Shown here: positions 1 to 5,818 of the stretch, piece after piece
Layout: each line of letters opens with the position of its first letter
Position numbering within the stretch: the stretch's first letter is position 1
Assembly (NCBI GenBank): GCA_903885855.1
Contig: CAISKG010000372.1
Coordinates: 1-5,902, forward strand
Direction of reading: 5' to 3'
Length of the DNA: 5,902 nt
Source: an uncultured Planctomycetaceae bacterium
GTDB lineage: Bacteria > Planctomycetota > Planctomycetia > Pirellulales > UBA1268
Program-made: the position numbers and the translations under genes
The notes under the pieces: generated by a model
What the model was told of the DNA's origin: nothing
Database searches by the model: none
Seen by the model: only the letters and a program-made list of their open reading frames with translations

Positions 1-287
1 GGCGCGAGCCTCGTCTCGAGCAGGCCCAGGAAGATCGCCTTCGTCTCGGCGGCGAGCTGCTCGACGGTGTCGGCAAGCCCGTGCCATTCGATCAAGAGCC
101 GCAGCGACACCTGCTGCGGCCTCCCCATCATCCGGTCGAGGAGATCGGGGGTGAATTCCCTGCCGCGGCGGCGCAACAACTCGCTCCCCACGTCCTGATA
201 GAGATCCTCGGTGTTGACCAGGAGGCCGTCGAGATCGAAGGCGACGCCGCGCGGCGCGGCATCGGGGAGGGGCGTGGCGGGGTTCAT
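1..287 (-). CDS. HAD-superfamily hydrolase (phosphatase / beta-phosphoglucomutase-like), N-terminal part
   Basis: Reading leftward from the ATG at 287 gives 95 codons without a stop before the window edge, so the C-terminal half or more is missing. Residues 15-27 read VAFDLDGLLVNTE, the HAD motif I: D18 is the expected nucleophile that forms the phospho-aspartate and D20 the general acid/base. The following helical stretch, with MMGRP near residues 52-56, fits the alpha-helical C1 cap of subfamily I (phosphoglycolate phosphatase, beta-phosphoglucomutase and relatives). Motifs II to IV lie outside the window, so substrate and exact reaction cannot be stated. Its ATG overlaps the TGA of the upstream membrane-protein gene as ATGA, which points to one transcript and coupled translation. 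It is expected to be cytoplasmic, as no signal peptide is seen. Family assignment is firm; a specific name is not. Confidence 0.88.
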   Translation of the reverse strand, partial: MNPATPLPDAAPRGVAFDLDGLLVNTEDLYQDVGSELLRRRGREFTPDLLDRMMGRPQQVSLRLLIEWHGLADTVEQLAAETKAIFLGLLETRLA

Positions 288-1912
288 GGCGTGTCGGGGG
301 GGGGTTCGAGGCGGTAGACGGCGTAGGGGCCGGCCACGTGGAGCGGCTCGGCGTCGAGCGGGGGCGGGTCGAGCGGGTTGAGCGGCACCACGGCATGGTC
401 GGCGCCGTACTTCCGCGCCGCGGCCGCCAGCCGGTCGCGCCCCAGCGACGCCGTGCTCGAGACGAGGTTCTTGAGGGAGCCGTCGGCCGAGAAGCAATCG
501 ACGATCCGCCGGCGCCACTCGAGGATCCCGGCGGCATCCTGGGGGATGTTCTTCCAGCAGACGACCTCGCGGCGCTCCGCGTGCCAGTGGAAGCTGCTGG
601 CCCCCCGCGGCGTGAGGAAACAGGCGTCGGCGGGGGTGTGGGCCCGGATCCAGCCGCACACCTCCTGCCAGGCCGCCGCCTGCAGCCCCTTGTCGGCGCG
701 CGACGCCACGCCCGGCCTCCCCGGCAGGGGCCAGTGGCGGCTCTCGGTGGCGAGGTCGAAGGCGAGCACCGCCAGGAGGGCCGCGAGCGCCGTCCGCCGC
801 CGTCCCGCCGGCATCCGCGCGCCGCCCGCGGCCGTGAGGGCCGCCACCGCCGCGATCGCGAGCCCCGCCGGCAGGACGCCGTCGGCCAGGCGGAACCAAT
901 AAAACCGCAGCAGGCGGTGGGCCAGCGCCGGGGCGGCGGTCTCCAGCAGCGACACCGCCAGCCCCGAGGCCGAGACCGCCAGGGCCCCGGCGGTGAAGGC
1001 CGCGATGCGACGCTGCGCCGCGGTGGTCGAGGCGGGCAGGAGGAGCCACCACACGGCGATCGCGAGCAGGTGGCGGGCGACGAGGGCCTCGTTGAAGGTG
1101 CGCACCAGGAGGTGGTGGGGCAGGCGTTCGACCACGTAGGTGGCGATGGCCGCGTCGCGGCCGGCGGCATCGACCCCCGCCGACAGTCCGAGGGCCGGGA
1201 CGACGCCCACCGCGGCCAGCAGTAGGCCGACGCCCAGCGGCAGGATCGAGCGCGCCGGCGGGCCGGACCACGGCCGGGCCGCGTCGGCGGAGCGGGCCGA
1301 CCACGCCAGTGCCACCGCCAGCGCGACCATCCCCCAGCCCCCCACCAGCGGGTGCAGGGCGCAGGCCATGCCGAGCGTGATCCAGGCGGCGGCCGGCCGG
1401 CCACGGGCGAACCATCCGATCGCCGCGAACAGGAGCCCCCACGCGAAGACCTTCGCCTCGCACCCGCCGATGACCCACTCCCCCGCGGCCGTCGTGGAGC
1501 GCGCGGCGAGCGAAAACAGCGCCGCCGCCGCGAGCCGCCAGCCCGACGCCGGGATCGCCGCCGACGCCGCGAAGGCGAACCCGGCGGCGAGCACGCCCCA
1601 TCCGGCGATGCGCCCCGCCCAGGCCGCGCTTCCCAGCGGCCACTCGGCCGCCAGCGGACCGATCAGGAACGAGAAGACACCGTGCGCCTCCCTCGATTCG
1701 AGGAAGAAATCGCCCTCGAGCCAGGCCGGATCCCACCCATGGCGGGCCCGCGTGAGATAATGGGCCTCGTTGGTGTCGGGCGTCGGCCACGCACCCGCCG
1801 CGGCGAAGAGGAGCGCCACGAGGGCCACCTCCACGAGCACCGCGGCCGGGCCACGGCCCCGCGCTCCTCCGTCCGCACCGCCGACCGAGCCGTCGCTTTC
1901 CACCCGCGCCAC
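284..1912 (-). CDS. Polytopic membrane protein of planctomycete type (possible DUF6798 family)
   Basis: This is a 542-residue protein with roughly ten hydrophobic stretches (about 22-42, 98-122, 126-142, 156-170, 176-205, 223-245, 280-294, 303-323, 345-364 and 373-388), followed by a soluble C-terminal domain from about 405. The first loop after TM1 carries a conserved-looking NEAHYLTRARHGWDPAW and GDFFLES (residues 48-73). The last membrane part contains RFYWFRLADGVLPAG (336-350), and the tail has CFLTPRG (431-437) and WKNIPQDA (453-460). From memory this combination matches planctomycete proteins annotated DUF6798; I could not search. The large acidic first loop and many helices recall GT-C glycosyltransferases, but that is inference. 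The first in-frame start is GTG at 1912, since an in-frame TGA lies at 1952-1954 with no start between. AGGA at 1918-1921 precedes it. A second GTG at codon 4 has GGAG at a better distance and is a credible alternative. It is followed by the HAD gene with an ATGA overlap. Confidence 0.85.
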   Translation of the reverse strand: MARVESDGSVGGADGGARGRGPAAVLVEVALVALLFAAAGAWPTPDTNEAHYLTRARHGWDPAWLEGDFFLESREAHGVFSFLIGPLAAEWPLGSAAWAGRIAGWGVLAAGFAFAASAAIPASGWRLAAAALFSLAARSTTAAGEWVIGGCEAKVFAWGLLFAAIGWFARGRPAAAWITLGMACALHPLVGGWGMVALAVALAWSARSADAARPWSGPPARSILPLGVGLLLAAVGVVPALGLSAGVDAAGRDAAIATYVVERLPHHLLVRTFNEALVARHLLAIAVWWLLLPASTTAAQRRIAAFTAGALAVSASGLAVSLLETAAPALAHRLLRFYWFRLADGVLPAGLAIAAVAALTAAGGARMPAGRRRTALAALLAVLAFDLATESRHWPLPGRPGVASRADKGLQAAAWQEVCGWIRAHTPADACFLTPRGASSFHWHAERREVVCWKNIPQDAAGILEWRRRIVDCFSADGSLKNLVSSTASLGRDRLAAAARKYGADHAVVPLNPLDPPPLDAEPLHVAGPYAVYRLEPPPDTP

Positions 1913-1970
1913 TCCGGTCCTATAAACGCGTCCGTCCGGTCGTCCTCCCCGTCAGGATACTTCGTTTCCG
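1913..1970. promoter_or_regulatory. Divergent intergenic region, presumed back-to-back promoters
   Basis: These 58 bases separate the leftward membrane-protein gene from the rightward prpB gene, so transcription control for both pairs must lie here or inside the neighbouring coding ends. The stretch is less GC-rich than the surroundings, with an AT-rich TATAAAC at 1921-1927. I see no convincing paired -35/-10 hexamers and no obvious operator palindrome. An AGGA at 1954-1957 is the only Shine-Dalgarno-like signal for prpB, and 13 bases to its ATG is longer than usual. Confidence 0.4.
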
Positions 1971-2927
1971 ATGGATCACCCCGCCCCCCCGGCGTCCCGC
2001 GTCCCCTCCCGAGCCTCGCTCCTCCGCCGGGCGGTGGCCGAGGGCACGATCGCCATCCCCGGCGCCCCGCTGGCATTGGTCGCGAAACTGATCGAGCGCG
2101 AGGGTTTTCCGGCGATGTACCTCTCCGGAGCGGTGCTGTCGGCCGGGGTCCACGGCGTGCCCGACATCGGCCTGGTGACGCTCGACCAGCTCGCCGCCCA
2201 CACCCGGCTGCTCTCCGCGGCCGCCGCTCTGCCGCTGGTGGTCGACGCCGACACCGGCTTCGGGGGGCCGGACGCCGTGGCGGAGTGCGTGCGGGTGCTG
2301 GAGGACGCGGGGGCGGCGGCGATCCAACTGGAAGATCAGGCGGGCGCCGCCAGCGGCAGCGGGGGCACGAAACGCTGCGGCCACCTGCCGGGCAAGCAGG
2401 TGATCGAGGCCGCGCTGATGGCCGAGAAGATCGCCGCGGCGCGCGGCGCCTGCCGCGACCCCGACACCGTGATCATCGCGCGCAGCGACGCCCGCGGGGT
2501 GCACGGCATCGACGAGCTGCTGCGCAGGATGGAGTGCTACCGCGACGCCGGAGCCGACTGGCTCTTCCCCGAGGCGCCGCGCGACCGCGACGAATTCGCC
2601 CGGATCGGCGACGCCTTCGGGGCCGACGTGCCGCTCCTGGCGAACATGACCGAGTTCGGCATGGGGCCGCTCCTCACCGTCGACGAACTGGACGACCTCG
2701 GCTACGCGGCCGTCCTCTTCCCGGTGACGCTGCTGCGCGTGGCGATGGAGGCGATGCACGCGGCGCTCGCGGTGATCGCCGACGAGGGGACGCAGTCCAG
2801 CCTCCTGGATCTCATGCAGTCGCGCGAGGCGCTGTACGATCTCCTCGGCTACGACCCCGCCCACCCGGAGGCGTGGATCGCCGCCCATGCTCCCGCCCCC
2901 GCCCCCGGAGGAGCCCGCCGACCATGA
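1971..2927 (+). CDS. prpB: 2-Methylisocitrate lyase
   Basis: This 318-residue cytoplasmic enzyme belongs to the isocitrate lyase/PEP mutase superfamily and would cleave 2-methylisocitrate to pyruvate and succinate in the methylcitrate cycle of propionate use. Visible landmarks in family order are: YLSGA at 50-54 (substrate loop), VDADTGFGG at 91-99 with D92 and D94 for Mg2+, LEDQ at 120-123, the catalytic KRCGH at 134-138 with C136, IARSDA at 169-174, FPEAP at 199-203, and LANMTEFG at 223-230. The C-terminal EGTQSSLLDLMQSREALYD matches the PrpB tail. Length is slightly above E. coli PrpB. The excess includes about seven extra residues (AASGSGG, 126-132) just before KRCGH and a proline/alanine-rich tail. 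The ATG at 1971 places the N terminus as in PrpB. Its TGA overlaps the ATG of the next gene. Other members (carboxyphosphoenolpyruvate mutase, oxaloacetate decarboxylase) are less likely given KRCGH and the adjacent synthase gene. Confidence 0.92.
   Translation: MDHPAPPASRVPSRASLLRRAVAEGTIAIPGAPLALVAKLIEREGFPAMYLSGAVLSAGVHGVPDIGLVTLDQLAAHTRLLSAAAALPLVVDADTGFGGPDAVAECVRVLEDAGAAAIQLEDQAGAASGSGGTKRCGHLPGKQVIEAALMAEKIAAARGACRDPDTVIIARSDARGVHGIDELLRRMECYRDAGADWLFPEAPRDRDEFARIGDAFGADVPLLANMTEFGMGPLLTVDELDDLGYAAVLFPVTLLRVAMEAMHAALAVIADEGTQSSLLDLMQSREALYDLLGYDPAHPEAWIAAHAPAPAPGGARRP
2907..2913 (+). promoter_or_regulatory. Strong Shine-Dalgarno site for the citrate/methylcitrate synthase
   Basis: GGAGGAG lies inside the last codons of prpB, ten bases before the ATG at 2924. 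It is the only strong ribosome binding site seen in the window. It fixes the start within a reading frame that is open for more than 500 codons upstream. With the ATGA overlap it suggests that synthase translation is both independently initiated and coupled to prpB. Confidence 0.7.
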
Positions 2928-4066
2928 GCGCGCCCGTGCCCCCCGCGTCCGATTTCGCCCGCGGCCTCGCCGGGGTCGTGGCCGGACGGACGGCGATCTG
3001 CTCCCTCGACGGCGACCTCCGCTACCGCGGCTACGCGATCGGCCCGCTGGCCGAGGCAGCCGACTTCGAGGACGTGGCCTTCCTCCTCCTCCACGGCGAA
3101 CTGCCCACCGCGGCCGAACGCGGCGCCTTCGCCGGCCGGATCGCCGCCGCGGCGCGCGACCTCGATCCGGCCGTGGTGGAGGCGCTGCGGCTGCTCGCCG
3201 CGCGGGCGCCGGGCGCCGCGCCGATGGACGCGCTGCGCACCGGGGTGAGCATGCTCGGGCAGGTGGAGCTCGACCTCCTGCCGGGTCCGCGGGCCGCCCT
3301 CCTCGGCCAGGCCGAGCGGCTCCTCGGCCAGGTCGCCGCGATCCTGGCCGCCTGGCTCGACCTCTCCGCCGGCCGCCCGGTCGGGGCCTGGCCCGATCGG
3401 CCGCTCGCCGGGGCCCTTCTCGAGCGCCTCACGTGCCGCCGGCCGACCGTGGAGGAGGAGGCCATCTTCGGCACCACGCTCGTGCTCTACGCCGAGCACG
3501 AGTTCAACGCCTCCACGTTCACCGCGCGCACCGTGGCCAGCACCGGCTCCGACATGCACTCGAGCGTCGTCGCGGCGATCGGCGCCCTCAAGGGGCCGCT
3601 CCACGGCGGCGCCAACGAGCAGGTGCTCGAAAACCTGGCCGCGATCGGCTCGATCGACAGGGCCATCCCGTGGCTCGAGGAGCGCTTCGCCACCCGTCAG
3701 GTGGTGATGGGCTTCGGCCACCGGGTCTACAAGGACGGCGACGTCCGCGCCCGGCTGCTGGGAGGGATGTGCCGGCGGCTGGTGGCCGGCACGCCGGGGG
3801 AGGCGCTCGAGGATCTCGCCGACACCGTCGAGCGGACGATGCTCGAGCGGAAGGGGCTGCGGCCGAATCTCGATTGGCCCGCAGCACGCGTCTACCACGC
3901 GCTGGGGCTGCCGATGAGCGTCTTCACGCCGATCTTCGTCGTCGCCCGCACCGCCGGCTGGACGGCCCACGTCATCGAGCAGATCGGCGACAACCGGATC
4001 ATCCGACCGCTGTCGCAGTACTGCGGGCCGGCGCCGCGCGAGTGGAAGCCGGTGGCCGAGCGCTGA
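2924..4066 (+). CDS. prpC: Citrate synthase family protein, probably 2-methylcitrate synthase
   Basis: This 380-residue protein has the full set of citrate synthase motifs: AEHEFNAST at 190-198, GPLHGGANE at 224-232 with catalytic H227, GFGHRVYK at 263-270 with catalytic H266, and RPNLDWPAARVYHALGLP at 313-330 with catalytic D317. It ends with FTPIFVVARTAGWTAHVIEQ (334-353) and the C-terminal RIIRP (358-362). The length fits the short bacterial type rather than the roughly 430-residue hexameric enzymes. It condenses an acyl-CoA with oxaloacetate. The choice of propionyl-CoA (2-methylcitrate) over acetyl-CoA rests on the translationally overlapping prpB and is inference, as many short enzymes use both. 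The same frame is open far upstream, but homology begins only after about residue 15 and the GGAGGAG site supports the ATG at 2924. No prpD, acnD or prpF follows; the next gene is convergent. Confidence 0.92.
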   Translation: MSAPVPPASDFARGLAGVVAGRTAICSLDGDLRYRGYAIGPLAEAADFEDVAFLLLHGELPTAAERGAFAGRIAAAARDLDPAVVEALRLLAARAPGAAPMDALRTGVSMLGQVELDLLPGPRAALLGQAERLLGQVAAILAAWLDLSAGRPVGAWPDRPLAGALLERLTCRRPTVEEEAIFGTTLVLYAEHEFNASTFTARTVASTGSDMHSSVVAAIGALKGPLHGGANEQVLENLAAIGSIDRAIPWLEERFATRQVVMGFGHRVYKDGDVRARLLGGMCRRLVAGTPGEALEDLADTVERTMLERKGLRPNLDWPAARVYHALGLPMSVFTPIFVVARTAGWTAHVIEQIGDNRIIRPLSQYCGPAPREWKPVAER

Positions 4067-4111
4067 CGGGCCCGGGCCTGGAGGATACCGTCCGCGCCGA
4101 CGCCCGCCCCC

Positions 4112-4142
4112 GACGGCCGGCCCCGAGCCGGGGCGGCCGGTC
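4112..4142. terminator. GC-rich hairpin between convergent genes, candidate bidirectional terminator
   Basis: The 100-base gap between the convergent stops at 4066 and 4167 contains an imperfect stem of about 13 pairs: 4112-4125 with 4129-4142, around a three-base AGC loop and with single bulged G residues at 4119 and 4140. Because it is nearly palindromic it would form in either transcript. No T-run follows on either side, so it is not a canonical intrinsic terminator. It may act with Rho or simply protect 3' ends. Confidence 0.45.
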
Positions 4143-4166
4143 TCGCCGCCGGGCGCTCGTTCGCGC

Positions 4167-5303
4167 TCACTCCGCGGGGAGCGTCAGGGCGGCCGCCTGC
4201 GTCGACACCGGCAGGCCCGGCGCCGAGGTCTGCGGGTCGGCCTTGGCGGCCGGCTCGGCCGGCTGGCCCTCCACCGTCGCCTGGACGGTGACGGCGGGGA
4301 CGACCCCGGCCCCCAGATCGGTGGAAATGCGCAGCTGCCGTTCCACCTTCCCCGCCGCGTCGCCGGCCTGGAACGTCACCGGGAGGATGTGGACCGGCGC
4401 GGCCGCGTCCTTCACCGGGCAGGTGATGCAGCCATCGGCGCCGCACTCCACACCGGTGACCTTGAAGGGGCGGTTGGCGCGGACGACGACGTTCTTCGTC
4501 ACGCTCTTCCCGGGCGACACGGTGCCCAGGGCGAGCAGCTGGGGGCTCACCGTCACCTCGGCGACCACCCGCCCCTCGACGTCCATCGGGATCTGCTCGG
4601 CGCGGGGATCGTTGGTCACCAGGAGCAGCTGCCCCTTGAGGTCGCCGGCCGGGGTCTCGGGCTTGAGCCGCAGCGTCAGGTCGTAGACCGACTGCGTGCC
4701 GGTGTGGAGGGGCTGCGAAAGCGTGACGGCGTAATTGGAATTGAGACTGCGCACATCCTTGATCACCCACTGCGTCCCGCCGAGATGGGTGACGCGCACC
4801 TTCCGCTCCACCTCCTTCCCGATGTCGACGTTGCCGAGATCGATGAACGGCGGCTCGAAGGTCACCTCGCCCCGGATGTTGCCGGTGACGCGCAGCTGCA
4901 CCTCGGCCCGGAAGGGCTTGTCGAAGGTGACGGTGAGCGTGGCGCCGTGCTGTCCGACGAAGGTCTTGGTGTTGAAGACGGCGACCACCTCGGAGGTCTC
5001 GTGGGTCTTGAGATCCTTCTTGGTGACGCTCGGCGTCGTGCAGCCGCAACTGGTGCGCACGCCGACGACGTGCACGTCCTCCTTGAACTTGTTGCGGAAG
5101 GTGAAGCGGTATTCGGTCTTCGCCCCCTTGGCGACGGTGCCGAAACTGTGGCTCGTCTCCGAGAACATCTGCTTGGCCCAATCCTGCGCGGATGCCGGAG
5201 CGGCTCCGGCGAGGCAGGATCCCACGAGCCCCACCAGCAGGGCGCGGAGGTGGGGACGACGGCCGGAAAGGGAGAGGGCGAAGAGGCGGCCGGGGGCGCG
5301 CAT
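4167..5303 (-). CDS. Secreted DUF1573 / Ig-like repeat protein
   Basis: The 378-residue product starts with an arginine-containing n-region and a hydrophobic stretch (21-36), ending at APASA-Q (cleavage likely after residue 39). A cysteine at 30 in VGSC could instead be a loose lipobox, though R20 makes that less likely. The mature part has three repeats of an Ig-like beta fold, each opening with an FG/LG-x-V-x-x-G signature: FGTVAKG (54-60), LGNVDIG (156-162) and LGTVSPG (259-265). The first carries the SCGCTTP motif (85-91) characteristic of DUF1573. The third has an unusual C-x4-C-x2-C cluster at 287-295. The tail from about 345 is Ala/Pro-rich and probably unstructured. The function of DUF1573 proteins is not established. 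The ATG at 5303 has no Shine-Dalgarno upstream and no in-frame alternative start nearby; the signal peptide supports it. It is transcribed alone, with structured DNA on both sides. Confidence 0.88.
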   Translation of the reverse strand: MRAPGRLFALSLSGRRPHLRALLVGLVGSCLAGAAPASAQDWAKQMFSETSHSFGTVAKGAKTEYRFTFRNKFKEDVHVVGVRTSCGCTTPSVTKKDLKTHETSEVVAVFNTKTFVGQHGATLTVTFDKPFRAEVQLRVTGNIRGEVTFEPPFIDLGNVDIGKEVERKVRVTHLGGTQWVIKDVRSLNSNYAVTLSQPLHTGTQSVYDLTLRLKPETPAGDLKGQLLLVTNDPRAEQIPMDVEGRVVAEVTVSPQLLALGTVSPGKSVTKNVVVRANRPFKVTGVECGADGCITCPVKDAAAPVHILPVTFQAGDAAGKVERQLRISTDLGAGVVPAVTVQATVEGQPAEPAAKADPQTSAPGLPVSTQAAALTLPAE

Positions 5304-5327
5304 GGGAGGTTCACCAGGAAGAGGTGC

Positions 5328-5346
5328 GGCGGGCCGAAGCCCCGCC
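5328..5346 (-). promoter_or_regulatory. UUCG-tetraloop hairpin in the DUF1573 mRNA leader
   Basis: Read on the minus strand, GGCGGGGC-TTCG-GCCCGCC forms about seven G-C pairs with one bulged G around a C(UUCG)G tetraloop, an exceptionally stable RNA cap. It sits 24 bases before the ATG at 5303. Between it and the start is a weaker CACC/GGTG stem and a pyrimidine-rich stretch without Shine-Dalgarno. It probably stabilises the leader or sets the ribosome loading site. No riboswitch class is recognised. Confidence 0.45.
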
Positions 5347-5363
5347 AGCGTAAGACGTTAGGA

Positions 5364-5393
5364 AGAGTACGGAGGCCAGGGAAAAGGAGTCAA
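5364..5393 (-). promoter_or_regulatory. Candidate sigma70-type promoter of the DUF1573 gene
   Basis: On the minus strand TTGACT (5393-5388) matches the -35 consensus at five of six positions. It is followed after 18 bases by TACTCT (5369-5364), a weak -10. Transcription would start near 5357, giving a leader of about 55 bases that includes the UUCG hairpin. The weak -10 keeps confidence low. Confidence 0.35.
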
Positions 5394-5683
5394 CGGGGCT
5401 CGGGACGGCCGTGCCGCCGACGCTCTCCCTGTCCGACTCAAGTTTTCCGCGCCCCGCGCCGAAGGAGGGATTCCGCCGCGATTTTTTCCACCGGAACCGG
5501 CCCCGGCCGCGCCAGGACCGGTACAGCCCGCGAGGTTTCCCGATCCGTAGGGCCTCGGCCCGTCGCCCGCCGCCCGCTCGGACACTCCGTTCGAGGGACG
5601 GCGGCCGGGCGGGGGCATGCCCGGGCCGGTCGCGGGCGGGGGGCGGTGGTCGGCCGGGCCGGGCCGTCCGGCGCCTGCGAGCC
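5394..5683. other. GC-rich non-coding stretch without a recognised gene
   Basis: I see no credible protein gene here. Open frames on both strands translate to arginine/proline/glycine-rich sequence with no recognisable domain and no ribosome site. The stretch holds a six-T run at 5482-5487 and several short GC palindromes. The best is a hairpin at 5603-5627, GGCCGGGC pairing with GCCCGGGCC with one bulge around a loop containing GCAT. The hairpin has no T-run after it and its role is unknown. Confidence 0.5.
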
Positions 5684-5692
5684 TGCTAGAAT
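5684..5692 (+). promoter_or_regulatory. Candidate extended -10 promoter element upstream of tmRNA
   Basis: TGCTAGAAT combines an extended TGn element with TAGAAT, five of six matches to the -10 consensus, in a region where everything nearby is almost pure G and C. No -35 hexamer is visible 17 bases upstream, as is usual for extended -10 promoters. Transcription would begin near 5699 and run into ssrA after about 120 bases. It is the only promoter-like sequence I see for tmRNA. Confidence 0.45.
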
Positions 5693-5698
5693 GCAGGG

Positions 5699-5818
5699 AG
5701 TGGCGGCCGATCCTTCGGGAAGGCAGCCGCGTACTGGCAGCGAGCGCGGGTGAATACCATCGCCGGCGGTCGCGACCCAGGATGTCCACCGGGCTCACGA
5801 AGCCCACAACACCCATAT
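5699..5818 (+). other. Structured leader upstream of tmRNA, possible pre-tmRNA 5' extension
   Basis: Between the putative promoter and the tmRNA 5' end the sequence can fold into consecutive elements. GCGGC (5703-5707) pairs with GCCGC (5726-5730) and encloses a CCTT/AAGG hairpin. CTGG (5734-5737) can pair with CCAG (5777-5780). GGGCT (5791-5795) pairs with AGCCC (5801-5805) around a five-base loop. RNase P normally creates the 5' end of tmRNA, so a transcribed precursor is expected. Whether this is only a precursor or a separate small RNA cannot be told from the sequence. Confidence 0.35.

Noticed and set aside
1352..2923. A single open frame continues from 1352 through the citrate synthase to 4066, suggesting a 904-residue fusion.
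   Set aside because: The first 524 codons are antisense to the membrane-protein gene and out of frame over prpB. They are Arg/Gly/Pro-rich with no domain, as expected by chance in very GC-rich DNA. The synthase has its own GGAGGAG and ATG at 2924.
3892..5181. Long leftward frame overlapping the DUF1573 gene and the end of prpC.
   Set aside because: It is a shadow frame rich in Arg, Gly and Pro; the DUF1573 frame has the signal peptide and repeat motifs, and the prpC frame has the catalytic residues.
5471..5490. Six-T run after GC-rich sequence as an intrinsic terminator.
   Set aside because: No stable stem lies immediately before the T-run and no rightward gene ends there.
5703..5731. GGGAAGGCAGCC resembles the GGAAGGAAGCAGCC of bacterial SRP (4.5S) RNA.
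   Set aside because: The GGAA is not closed as a tetraloop, the spacing to CAGCC is wrong, and the required opposite strand (CAGGTC-like) is missing; local pairing favours a simple CCTT/AAGG or UUCG hairpin.
4389..5753. Rightward 454-codon frame opposite the DUF1573 gene.
   Set aside because: It is antisense to a well-supported gene, has no recognisable domain, and ends in low-complexity Arg-rich sequence.
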